From contig OZ005689.1 in assembly GCA_963930775.1 (NCBI GenBank), forward strand, positions 19,553,775-19,617,774: 64,000 bases of DNA. The letters run 5' to 3'. Below the pieces are notes generated by a model. The model was given only the letters and a program-made list of their open reading frames with translations. It had not been told where the DNA came from and did not search any database. This DNA comes from Cliona cf. orientalis (taxonomy: Eukaryota > Porifera > Demospongiae > Clionaida > Clionaidae). Every line of letters starts with the position of its first letter. Position 1 is the stretch's first letter. The position numbers were made by a program, and so were the translations under genes. This document shows positions 1 through 10,291 of the stretch, in pieces.

Positions 1-235
1 GATTATTGACACAACAGGAACATACATTGTAGATTAGCAGTACAAATCTATGGCATCAAATATGCGCCCTTGTCATAACTGACTTCTCTACCTACAGTCT
101 TCAGTTGTAAGTGTAACATGCAAAGATTAATCTCCATTTCTCTATCCTTATAATGCTGGATCGAGTATAATCAACATGGGGTACACATGTCAACAGTGGG
201 AGCATATGGGTAAGAAAAACCAATCTAGTGGACAT

Positions 236-1290
236 TGCCATACAATCCCACGTCCCTCTTGCTCCCTCTAGTCTTTTCTACAACTCTTCCTTATGCTCTC
301 TTCTTTTTGAGTCTGCCACTCTTAAACCAAGTAGCCCAATTCTAGTATATTTATTATAGTATGCTCACATGTCCTCCTTCCGCCCTCTCCTTCAACCTAG
401 TAGCCCACCCAGTATGCTCACACGTCCCTCTTGAATATATTTTTCCTGCCACTCTTCCTTAACCTAGTAGCCCACCCAGTACGCTTACACGTCACTGTTG
501 AATCCTCTCTTTTTTTGCCACTCTTACACGTTCCCCTTTTTTCCTATTCTCCCTTAACCTAGCAGCCCATCCAGTATGCTCAGACGTCCATCTCGACTTG
601 ATATTCTTCCTTAACCTAGTAGCCATACAGTACGCTCACACGTCCCCCTCGACCTTTTTCTTTGCCACTATTCCTTAACCTATCAGTCCACACAGTACGC
701 TTACACATCCCCCTCGACCTTTTTCTTTGCCACTATTCCTTAACCTAGCAGTCCACACAGTACGCTCACACGTCCCCTCGACTCTTTCTTTTCTGCCACT
801 CCTCTTAACCTAGCAGCCCACCCAATATGCTCACACGTCCCCCTCGACTATTCTTTTTTGCCACTCTTCCTTAACCTAGCAGCCTACCCAGTATGCATGC
901 TCACACGTCTCCCTCGACTATTCTCTTTTTGCCACTCTTCCTTAACCTAGCAGCCCATCCAGTATGCTCACACATCCCCCTCGACTCATCTCTTTTCTGC
1001 CACTCTTCCTTATTCTAGCAGCCCACCCAGTACGCTCACATGTCCCCTCGACTATTCTCTTTTTTTTCCTCTCTTCCTCAACCTAGCAGCCCATCCAGTA
1101 AGCTCACATGTCCCCCTTGACTCTTCCCATTCTTCCTTAACCTAGCAGCCCACCCAGTACGCTCACACATACCTCTCGGCTCTTCCAAGGCTCTTTTTTT
1201 GCCACTTCCTTATCCTAGCAGCCCACCCAGTACGCTTACATGTCCGACCCCTCAACTCTTCTTTTTTTGCCACTCTTCCTTGGGGTAACC
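236..1290. repeat. ~66-bp pyrimidine-rich minisatellite
   Basis: About 15 degenerate tandem units of roughly 66 bp. Each unit has the order CCTTAACCTAGCAGCCCACC, then CAGTACGCTCACACGTCCCC, then CTCGACTCTTC, a T-run and GCCACTCTT. Units differ by point changes and by the length of the T-run. The region is almost free of purine runs on the plus strand. Reading frames across it result from the composition and are not genes. Confidence 0.9.
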
Positions 1291-1299
1291 TGGCTAGCC

Positions 1300-1735
1300 C
1301 ACACTCATGAGTACGAGGCCAGAACAGTCTCCAGGGTTTGTCCATCTCCATCATTTGAACTTCAATTCGTCTGTAGGTAGATCGCTTTATTCGTTCTTTG
1401 GAGGAGATCCGCTCACTCATGTAAGTTTGAATAGTACTTGGGTCTGTCTTCACGCCACACCTCTTCGACTGACTGCGCATGCACTGCATGCTAGTCCTGG
1501 GGCCGGTCCATATAGGAGGCGCACGCAAAGTCGTGATTGCACCGACCAATCGTGTGGACTTTTTGATAACAGCTGCGGTACTATACGAAGCAAAGTCTCA
1601 TATGCATTGATACCTTTCTAATTGAAGCATACCACAATGCAATACAATGAATATGGATACACAGAGTATGATGAGCATGTGTATACATATGACTGCAGTA
1701 CAACACTGTATCCATAACCATAACCATATCCATTG
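1300..1735. other. No gene seen between minisatellite and MITE
   Basis: Two short overlapping frames on opposite strands run off the end of the minisatellite. They have no recognisable motif and no splice context. Around 1640-1735 there is CATA/CCATAACCAT simple sequence. I see nothing supportable here. Confidence 0.6.
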
Positions 1736-2130
1736 TACAGTGTAGTCCACTTAATTCAAATCTGCTTAAGATGGATTTTTGTCTACTTCAAATTCTTTCA
1801 GATTCCCTACATAGAGCTAATAAATAAAACTTAATTGGTCCTTTCTCTTAATTAGAAAAAATACAGCCAGCTTTAGCATACAAAAGTACACGTTTATATA
1901 TAGAACATAGGTCATTACAACCCTCCTTGAGATATGTAACTATAAGTGTCTATTTCCTAAATCACTCAGAACAATTCTAAAGCTTCATATTATGGCTGAA
2001 TGCTCCACTAATAAGCATTGCAGGGTCTCAATACAGTTGTTTATATGGATATCTGTAATTCAAATTTTCGTTTAATTCAAATATTTTTCATAGATTTTGA
2101 GATTCAATTTAAGTGTAAGTGGACGCTGTA
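1736..2130. mobile_element. Mariner-type MITE with TA target site
   Basis: The left end reads TACAGTGTAGTCCACTTAAT. The right end, reversed, reads TACAGCGTCCACTTACACTT, so the ends form an imperfect terminal inverted repeat bounded by TA on both sides. Length is 395 bp with no coding capacity. TA duplication and these termini suit a Tc1/mariner non-autonomous element. The class is inferred from the ends only. Confidence 0.55.
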
Positions 2131-2219
2131 TTGCGAATTGTGTTAGTATAGTGGTGTGCTTCAATTATAAAGGTGCTCATGTGGAATTGTTACCATTTAT
2201 GTGAGTACTGTTGTAGGAT

Positions 2220-2990
2220 GTGACCGAATTTGGAAAAACCCTCCGTATGGGATTTTTTCTGAAAATTGAGTTTGATGATAGTTGATAAGCTCTACTATAG
2301 AGCTTACCTGCGTTCAAGTCTTAGGCCGATCGCGCACTTCATTGTGGAGATACAGCGCTTTGTTTGCGATCGTCCCACACCCCCAATAATCAAGAAACAC
2401 GGGTATGGCGTTTCCGCATACTATGCAAGACCTGGAAAATAATTAAATGGACCTGGGTAGAGCCGTTTGAAATGAACGTAAAGATTGAGCTAGAGTTGAA
2501 TTTTGTTGATGACAACGACAGCCGATTATTCTTAGATGCTCAAGAAGCTAAAAAGGCGAGCGAACTTAACAGTAGTTTGATGACTCTACCTGTATGTAGA
2601 TAGCCCACTGGTGGGAATTCTAATTAGCACCCGTAGCAACGGATTCCGGGTACGACAGCTATGCCAACTAGGTGGGTCAAAACGAAGGCTTATTTTGCCT
2701 TTGTATAGCACAACTAGCCTCCATAGACAATTGCAATAGAAGAAGGGTTGTTCAACATGTATGTAGGTAGGTAGATGGTGTGATGCATGCCTGTGGTGCT
2801 CTAGTACAGTTTGGCTGCTATCAACACAGGGGTCTGTGATACTCTAGTACAGTTAGGCTGCTATCAACACAGACAAGTGAGAGTGTGTGCCCATCCTTGT
2901 TAAGCTAAGAATTATCATGTACATGTATATTATGACAAAATCTGGACTTTGACAAATTTCGAGCTGAGTTACTAAAAACACATCTGCTCA
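2220..2990 (+). mobile_element. Family A repeat, copy 1 (forward, broken)
   Basis: The left terminus GTGACCGAATTTGGAAAAAC and the internal modules match the complete copies at 44.8 and 45.5 kb. The right part (ATGACAAAATCTGGACTTTG) resumes near 2931 after about 165 bp of foreign sequence (about 2766-2925), which contains a tandem CTCTAGTACAGTTTGGCTGC duplication. The right terminal repeat is missing. The internal exon-like frame (PFEMNVKIELELNF...DAQEAKK) is still open here, but its splice donor is changed from GGTGAGC to GGCGAGC. Confidence 0.75.
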
Positions 2991-3134
2991 CTTGACTTTT
3001 GTTTGCACAAAGAGCAGTGCTAAACATCATAGTGCTATTAGAACCGTGTCATCTATAGGTATATAGGTAGTGCATGCATGCATGAGACCAGCGTGTAGCT
3101 ATAACATACTACCAACACTAAGTTTTATGCATAT

Positions 3135-3690
3135 GTGACCGTCTACGGGAAAACCCGGCATATGGGATCCGCGCGCTATTCGCACAATGCGCGTTTTAAG
3201 TACCTCAGGTCAAAAAATGTCAAAGTCCAGTTTTTGTCATTCATGTCAAAGAACCTTTCTACTAACCTTTGCCGTCGTCTACGGAGGCTAACCGTAAGTT
3301 ACAAAGGCGAAATAAGCCTTTATTTTGACCCACCTAGTCGGCCCAGCTGCCGTACACGGAGCCCGTTGCTATGGGCGCTAATTAGAATTCTCTACCTAGA
3401 TACAGCTAGATTCATTGAGCTACTATACGTTCGCTCACCTTTTTAGCTTTTTGGGCATCAAAGAACAATCGGCTGTCATCAACAACGAAATTCAACTCTT
3501 GCTCGATCGTTACGTTCATTTCGAACGGCTCCGCCCAGGTCCATTTAATTGATTTCCGGGTCACATGTAGTATGCGGAAACATCATACGCGTGCATAGCA
3601 ACGCCTTTATACTGTAATTTCTTGATTATTGGGGGTGTGGCGCGATCGCAAACAAAGCGCTGTATCTCCACAATGAAGCATGCGATCATC
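3135..3690 (-). mobile_element. Family A repeat, copy 2 (reverse, right end lost)
   Basis: It starts with GTGACCGTCTACGGGAAAAC and continues through the reverse-orientation modules: ATGTCAAAGAACC, CTTTTTAGCTTTTTGGGCAT, then GGGGGTGTGGCGCGATCGCA. It fades out after CACAATGAAGCATGCGATCA. The far terminal repeat is absent. The copy lies just beyond the 3' end of the SAM-domain gene relic on the minus strand and may have truncated it. Confidence 0.8.
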
Positions 3691-3838
3691 CCTAACATTT
3701 GGCCTTTCCAGGATTAGACCAATCTCATGGGCTACCTACAGTGCACGATTTTAGAAGGAACTGCCTCCCAGGTTGATATAGGATTACGATACATAACATG
3801 CATGGTGGGCATTATTTTAAAACAACACTTACATATGT

Positions 3839-3946
3839 ACTCCGCTTTAAAAGGGAGTAATCACTCAGAATTTCAGTCACACAGAGACAAGGACTCCGCT
3901 TTAAAAGGGAGAAATCACTCAGAATTTCAGTCATACAGAGACAAGG
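3839..3946. repeat. Tandem 54-bp duplication
   Basis: Two adjacent 54-bp units begin ACTCCGCTTTAAAAGGGAG and end AGACAAGG, differing at only a few bases. The period is a multiple of three (18 codons). It lies directly downstream of the last recognisable minus-strand SAM-gene coding segment and may be an in-frame duplication there, although the frame linking them is not clean. Confidence 0.7.
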
Positions 3947-3984
3947 ACTGTCTTGCAAGATCGCTAGGGGTATATCCTCATCAT

Positions 3985-5085
3985 TAGCTCCTTTAAAACC
4001 TCCACAGATGGTTTACCCTTTGCAAGTTCCTCCTTCAATTAAGAATAATTGCATGATCGTGACTCCTCATCCTCGGCTGTATCTGGAATAGACATGGGAT
4101 AGTAGTGTTGAGTATTGCTTGCTAATTTCACACGCTTTAGTGGTGGATCCTCAGAAAATAGGGTTTTATCTTGATATTCTGAGTTCTGTTGTGAAAGAAC
4201 TACTTCCAGGAATGCTATCATTTCAAAATTGAGCACGTATAATATACATAATTAATTTTTATGTATTTATGTGTACCAGCACACCTCTCCGGTTCCGTCA
4301 CAGTCAGTGAGAAATGTATGCCGTTCAATAAGGGATTTGGCAACCAAAGCACAATCGTCGAGTAAAGGCCATTGCTTGTAAGTCATCAAAAAAGTAGCCA
4401 CATGTACTTACGGTCATCATTTAATAGCTGCTGCTCAGAAAGATTCTGCTCTGTTGACCGATGAAACGTTGGGTTAGGGAAAGGATCAGGTAAAGCCTAT
4501 GAAATGTGTAAACAGTACACTTAACGAAGATAAAGGACATACACAACCTCTTTTTTTTTGTTATCTTGGGCCGTGGAGTGCTGTGAGCTGTTCAAGCTGT
4601 AGATGAGAAGCTTCCTACACTTCTCTACAACAGTAGCCAGTTCAGCAATACTTTGATAAAAGGCCTAATACCTGATTATTTGGCACTCTGAGAATTAGGA
4701 GTTATATCCAATGATCTAGCTGCAGGTATATTCTCCTTAGTTGTATCCTAGTTCAGATAAATTTAATATAGCTCCCTCATTTGAACTCTAGGTTCTTTTG
4801 AGTACCTGTATTTCTTCCAGTAAGGCTTTCAAGCATCTATACAGTTTGAGGTGGTATCATAGTTTAGGAACAACCTCCTGAATACAATCTGGTCCTGGCA
4901 CAGTGGCGAATGCCGTTGAAACCGCCTCACGATCCATATCATTTTCTACGGTAGAGCGGCGAACTTAATAGCTAGTAAAATGTTTTTAGTTACCTAGACT
5001 TACCAACAAAAGCATCAACAACTTCGTCAGGGAATCCATGCTCTATCAGCCATGCTGCCACCTTTTGCACGGTCCTCTCCTCCAT
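3985..5085 (-). pseudogene. SAM-domain gene relic, minus strand, at least three exons
   Basis: An ATG at 5085-5083 opens MEERTVQKVAAWLIEHGFPD..., a SAM-domain start. Exon 1 is 5085-5004 and ends in a GTAAGT donor. Exon 2 (4945-4806) gives NDMDREAVSTAFATVPGPDC... then VVPKL, a TGA stop where a glycine is expected, and YHLKLYRCLKALLEEIQ. Exon 3 (4496-4412, ALPDPFPNPTFHRSTEQNL...) also keeps phase. Exons 1+2 total 222 nt, so the join is exact. Further coding-like pieces (about 4390-4263 KQWPLLDDCALVAKSLIERH; 4206-4045; 4040-3985 LKEELAKGKPSVEVLKELMM) follow in order but with frame breaks. SAM domains mediate protein-protein or RNA contacts. The neighbour is a divergent transposase-like gene, so I infer this is the accessory gene of a two-gene mobile element. 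The stop, the frame breaks and the missing 3' end make it non-functional. Confidence 0.6.
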
Positions 5086-5239
5086 ACCTAGCAAATTTTG
5101 TGATGTGGCGCGCAATATGTGTTTTTGTGCCTTTCTCCATTTATCCAAATATTGAGGCCAGCTGAGTTAGGGGTTAGGTGCATGCCGCTCGTGAGGTCAT
5201 GCGTGCGGGACTTATCCAACCGTACTGCATGCTCAGAGG
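5086..5239. promoter_or_regulatory. Divergent intergenic spacer between SAM gene and C2H2 gene
   Basis: Only 154 bp separate the two start codons (5083-5085 on minus, 5240-5242 on plus). The spacer must have held both promoters or a shared bidirectional one if both genes belong to one element. I see no clear TATA box. This is inference from layout only. Confidence 0.35.
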
Positions 5240-5827
5240 ATGGGACTTCAGCCTCACTGCTGTACCCTTTGCTTGTTCTGCTCCCTTAAGAACTGTTCTT
5301 TGGTAAAGCATCTCTTCGAGGCCCACTCACATGATAATGGATTTAATTTTCATTGTCCTTTTGATGAACGTTCTCATATCTATAGCTATGGATCTTTCTC
5401 ATCTTTTCTTGGTCATATGAATTGTAAGCATCCTTTCTGGGAGGAAAAACTGGAGAGTACACACTCTATTAGGATTGAACTTGAGACAACCATGGCCATT
5501 ACTCAAGCAGATCCTGTCAGCCAGCAACCACTAGTACCCTCGAATACACTTGAAGATGGCTTTGATCACAATAGGGTTCCAGACAGTGATGACGATCGTT
5601 TTACTGCTGATGATCCCAGAGCAACAGCAGGAAAATTTTTGCTGATGCTGAAGGAGCGTCACCGCGTGAGTCAGACCGCCATATCATTTTCAATTGGATC
5701 AGTACGAAATTAATTGCATACACCTGTGATTATGTCACAGCAACTGCCACGGCTGCTGGAGTGAACATAAATGCTGAGGATATTGATCAACTGTATTGTA
5801 TATGCAGGAGCCTGTCACAATTGATTT

Positions 5828-6678
5828 CTGACCGTATCTGACAAAACCTGGCATATGGGATCCGCACGCTATTCGCACAATGCGCATTTTTAGTACCTCA
5901 AGTCAAAAAATGTCTAAGTTGAGTTTTTGTCATATACCGTATTTCTTCGAAAAATTCGGCATGAAAATATTGCTTTAGCTTCGCCAAATTTTTAGAGGTC
6001 AATATTCAATGTTCTGTCTGCATGCGCATTCCATTCCTGTTTATAGCATATACGCATGACGACCTTTGCTGAAAAATTGGACTAGATTCAATCATTCGGT
6101 AAAGGGTGCCGAATAATTAGAAGGGCCGAATATTAGAAGAAATATGGTACATGCCAAAGAACCTTCCTGCTAACCTTTGCCATCGTCTATGGAGGCTAAC
6201 CGTAAATTACAAAGGCGAAATAAGCCTTCATTTTGACCTACCTAGTCTGTACAGCTACCGTACACGGAGCCCGTTGCTATGGGCGCTAATTAGAATTCTC
6301 TATCTAGATATACAGCTAGATTCATTGAACTACTGTACATTCGCACACCTTTTTAGCTTCTCAGGCATCTAAGAACAATCGGCTGTCGTCAACAACGAAA
6401 TTCAACTCTCTCGATTTTTACGTTCATTTCAAACGGCTCCGCCCAGGTCCATTTAATTGATTTCTGGGTCACGCGTAGTATGCGGAAACGCCATACGCGT
6501 GCATAGACCCAACACCTTTAGACTAATTTCTCGATTATTGGGGGGTGTGGCGTGATCGCAAACAAAGTGCTGTATCTCCACAACGAAGCGCACAGTCCGT
6601 CTGAAACTTGAATGTGGGTTACATAAAACTCAACTTTCACAAAAAAATCTCATATGCCAGGTTTTCTCGGACAGTCAC
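5828..6678 (-). mobile_element. Family A repeat, copy 3, carrying a nested mariner MITE
   Basis: The left end (CTGACCGTATCTGACAAAAC) and right end (AGGTTTTCTCGGACAGTCAC) are both present but diverged. Internal modules are in reverse orientation. The copy is lengthened to 851 bp by a 215-bp MITE at 5935-6149. It splits the C2H2 transposase-like gene between AGVNINAEDIDQ and CDGTLFPKDPFG. Confidence 0.8.
5935..6149. mobile_element. TA-flanked MITE nested in family A
   Basis: The ends are TACCGTATTTCTTCGAAAAA and, reversed, TACCATATTTCTTCTAATAT, with inner ATTCGGC/GCCGAAT matches. Removing the insert and one TA restores CATATACATG, the sequence found in intact family A copies, so the duplication is TA (Tc1/mariner type). 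A partial second copy lies at about 16215-16355. Confidence 0.7.
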
Positions 6679-7217
6679 ATATGCTAATATATAGGTCACA
6701 CAGAGCCATGTGAGAGCTGACGGATTATTGGGAGACAGGTGTGATGGTACACTTTTCCCTAAGGATCCTTTTGGTTTGCAATTGTTGATCTACTTTGAAG
6801 TGGTCAATCCAATTGGAGCACACCGTGGCATCGGTTTGCTAATTTTAGGGGTTTTTTTTTTTTTTTTTTTTTTTTTCAAGGGAACCACACACTAAGCAGA
6901 AAAAAATGGTCCGAAAACCACCACACAGTCGAGCTGGATGCATAGCAGAGGCATACAATGCAAGCAGGCATCAAAAGAGCCATATATACAATGTTTGGCA
7001 AAGGGTCGTCAACGTACCCCGCGCGCCCGTAATTTTTTTTATGGGCAAACATGGCTTCCTATACAAACATATGGGAACTTTAAAGTGCCATATCTCTAAT
7101 TCTAAGGTGTGAATCAAAATTTCTCGCCATCAATTTTTTAGTTTCGACCCATTCTGCGTGCCCATGTAAAAATTATCTCCCCAAGTACTCCCAATCCCCC
7201 CGGTGAATTACATTATT
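6679..7217. other. Transposase exon, then poly-T and unassigned sequence
   Basis: 6709-6855 holds a coding segment of the C2H2 transposase-like gene (ADGLLGDRCDGTLFPKDPFG). It ends in a 27-base T-run at about 6850-6876. From 6890 to 7217 I see no gene; short open frames on the plus strand have no recognisable motif. Confidence 0.5.
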
Positions 7218-9212
7218 TAATTTCTTTTTTTTTTCTACTTAGTGTATATGTCTATAATACTTTATGCATTTCAATATGCACAGGATACACAAGTAGCAAT
7301 AAGCTAATAGCAAAGTGCACCCAAAACTAAATAAAGATAACTATGAGATAGTAGTATGGTATAATAATTAAGACTATTGTGAGCGTAAATGGTACTTAAA
7401 TGAGTGGTAAGAGGTAGACAGATTAATGATATCCTTAGGTAAGGAGTTCCATAAGGAGGAAGTATGAGGTACAAAGGAGTAAAAATATGAATTTGTGCGA
7501 GCAAATGGGACTTGGAGTTCAAGCTGGTGTGAACAACGGTTTGGCTGTGTTAAGTTTCGAAGCTTAAATGTTTCTGCTGGGAAGTATGATAGTTTATATA
7601 AAATTCTATACATTAGCCCGAGTCTGGCATGTGTCCTACGTTCCTGAAGTGGCTGAAGGTGGAGGAGTTCCAATAGAGTATCATAGCTCTCATCCCAGTG
7701 CGCTGTAGCGATCCTGCAAGCAAATTTCTGCACGTCTTCCAGTGCCTTCTTGTCCTTTTCGAGATGAGGATTCCACACATGGCAGCCGTATTCTAGGTGA
7801 GGTCTTACAAGCGAGAGATATAACTGTTTTAGGACATCCTGGCTTACATTGCCGTAGAACCTCCTGTATAACAAGCCAAGGACTTTCCGTGCTTTGAGAC
7901 AGATAGAGGAAATGTGAGATGACCAAGATAGATCAGCAGTAAGAAGACCAAGGTATTTGTAGCTTTCTACTTGTTCTAGTGTACCATTATTTAAGACAAG
8001 TGCATGATGGGGAGTAGTAGGAGTCTTCTTTCTAGAGATGATCATACTTTTACACTTCAGGCTATTCAATTGGAGGTAAGTATCTGAAGACCACTGCTCG
8101 ATGGCCGTAATAGACTGCTGAGCATCAAGATAGTCATCTGAGCAACTGATACTATGATAGAGAACATCATCTGCAAACATGTTAACTATTGAACTAGGAT
8201 GAACAATCACCCTTGTGAGGTCATTGATGTAGACAAGAAATAAAACTGGACCAAGAACAGATCCCTGAGGAACACCAGATAAAACAGAACAGCTTTCTGA
8301 TTCATCTCCATCAACAATAACTGCCTGCTGTCTATTGCAAAGGTAGTTATGAAGCCAAGTAAGAATGCAGTTGTCCAAGTTCAGAGTGGATAGCTTGCGG
8401 AGTAGCGGTTCATGTGGTACCGAATCGAATGCTTTGCGAAAGTCGAAGAAAATTGCACATACATCGTTTCCTAGCTCGAGCTCTTTTAGCCAGTCGTCCG
8501 TACATTTAATGAGAGCAGTTACAGTCGATCGGCCTTCCAGAAAACCCCACTGGTTGTTCGAGATGAAGTTAAGGGATTGAAGGTGATCCATGAGAATATT
8601 GCATATGTGCCTTTCTAGGACTTTGCTGACAATAGGCAATAATGAGATTGGACGATAACATGACGGAGAACCTGTTGAGGAGCTTTTAGGAATCGGTACA
8701 ATTAAGGAGCATTTCCACTGAGATGGTAACTGACCCTATTGTATAGAGAGATTAAACAATTTCGTTAGGGATGGAGCAATGGCATCAGCAGTGTGCTTTA
8801 ACATTGATGAGGAAATTCCATCCGGCCCATTGGATTTTGTGACATCTAGTGTCAGTAGCAAGTCATGTACTTCATCTTCAGTGCAGAGTAGAGACATTTC
8901 AGTATGGTTGTTTCGATCATGGTTGCATATCAAGGTCAGAGGCAGAAAGGCAGTATTGAAACAAGAGGAAAAGAAATTGTTCAGCATACTTGCTTTTTCA
9001 GTGCTTTGTGAAGCAACAGTTTCACCTTGAGTTAGTGTAGGAATTGAATTCTGATTTTTGCTCAGGAACTTCACCGTCTTCCAGAATGTCTTAGGGTCCC
9101 TTGGATTCAGCTGTGCAAGGTAGGAATGTTTGGCAGTGCGAAGTTGCTGCAATGTTTGGTTGCGGGCCACTTTATATTTTGAAAAGTCACCAGATATTTT
9201 GGCCTACATGCA
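7218..9212 (-). mobile_element. 5'-truncated LINE, FADD-type reverse transcriptase
   Basis: The minus-strand reading frame covers the end of a linker and the reverse transcriptase, then the C-terminal tail. Motifs in order: DPKTFWKTVKFLSKNQN, NGPDGISS, SCYRPISLLPIVSKVLERHI, AIFFDFRKAFDSVPH, GVPQGSVLGPVLFLVYIND, the catalytic MFADDVLYHS, YKYLGLLT, and LEYGCHVWNPHLEKD. These place it in the Jockey/CR1/Rex-like group of non-LTR elements. The only break in the reverse transcriptase is one in-frame TAG (8736-8738) between LFNLSIQ and GQLPSQWKC. The frame closes at 7374, and an A-rich tail (T-run on plus, 7225-7240) marks the 3' end. No endonuclease domain is present, consistent with 5' truncation. 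It is inserted in the C2H2 transposase-like gene in opposite orientation and is probably fairly young. Confidence 0.9.
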
Positions 9213-9525
9213 TATTGTTCAAGTACTTCTTAATTGTCTTAGGTCTATTCTAATATGTGCTGGGGAACATTTACCCAAAACTGCGTTCTACCTTACGACC
9301 TATTCAATTATTAGCAGTTAATTGTAACAATTCACACCTAATCTGGAAGAGTATTGTTTTGATAAAGACTTTTGTTTGTGATGCCAATAAATTAGCAGAG
9401 GCAAGTAACTGTTAATTGATAATCTGACAGTTATAAATTATGAAGACTAATCAGACATGCATATATAGCTATACATTTCTACACATAGGGTGTTAACTTA
9501 CAAATTGATCAACAATCAATATTGT
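9213..9525. other. Sequence between LINE and next transposase exon
   Basis: AT-rich, with no coding segment that I can support. A TATTGTAG acceptor near 9526 precedes the next exon of the C2H2 transposase-like gene, so this is probably intronic sequence of that gene. Confidence 0.4.
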
Positions 9526-9872
9526 AGGGGGGCTGTACTCTTAATGCTTGCCGACACCCTAGCAGCACATGCCATTGGAGGATTTAAAGGTTGGGTCGGG
9601 TTTGCCCTGAGAAAGTGCCGTGATTGCATGGTGACGCTATCAAATAATAGTAAGATGTTTTATGTAGAAAGGAACGAATATGTACACTTATTTCCTACAC
9701 TATAGAGCCGAAAATTTCGTGCCAAGAACCCCAGAGAGCTGACTACCACTGTTCTCTTCTAGATGGCTCTTAGGCTCAGTGACTTACGGAATTAATTTTT
9801 GTAGCCCACTGAATGGCCTTTCCAATTTTCACGTAGCAAACACACAGCTTCCTCAAAATTTCATGCACATAT

Positions 9873-10291
9873 GTGACCCGCTATGAGAAAAGGGACCATT
9901 GGGGATAAATTTTCATTTTCTAATAATAGCAAAAATGTGGAAAAATGAAGATTTCTCAATTTTCTGTTCCTTAGTTCACTAGAAAATGTAGAGTTTTTGC
10001 TTCATATTGATAGATTATGTTTATATAGTTACAATAATATTATGTGAACTGTAGTTACAGGCACATATATTTGCTCAGATACTAATACAAAATTTAATTA
10101 AAAATGCGCATTTTCCGAAAAACGAATGTATCTACCCGAGTGCATAAAATTGGTCATAACTCCACTTATGATTAATATTTTTATATGAAACTTGCACCAT
10201 TGTATTCAGCACACATAGGGCTATCAATCCATACCAAAAACTCAATTTTTTTGAAAGATCCCCAATGGTCCCTTTTCTCATAGCAGGTCAC
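9873..10291. mobile_element. MITE 'D', 419 bp, with ATAT target duplication
   Basis: The left end GTGACCCGCTATGAGAAAAG and the reversed right end GTGACCTGCTATGAGAAAAG continue into a shared GGACCATTGGGGAT, so the terminal inverted repeat is over 30 bp. ATAT is duplicated at 9869-9872 and 10292-10295. With the insert and one ATAT ignored, the interrupted gene reads MHILLEGVV, a motif expected at that point. It shares the GTGACC terminus with families A and C. Confidence 0.9.

Noticed and set aside
1307-1621. 104-codon plus frame and its 128-codon minus shadow
   Set aside because: No motif, and both run into the minisatellite edge on opposite strands.
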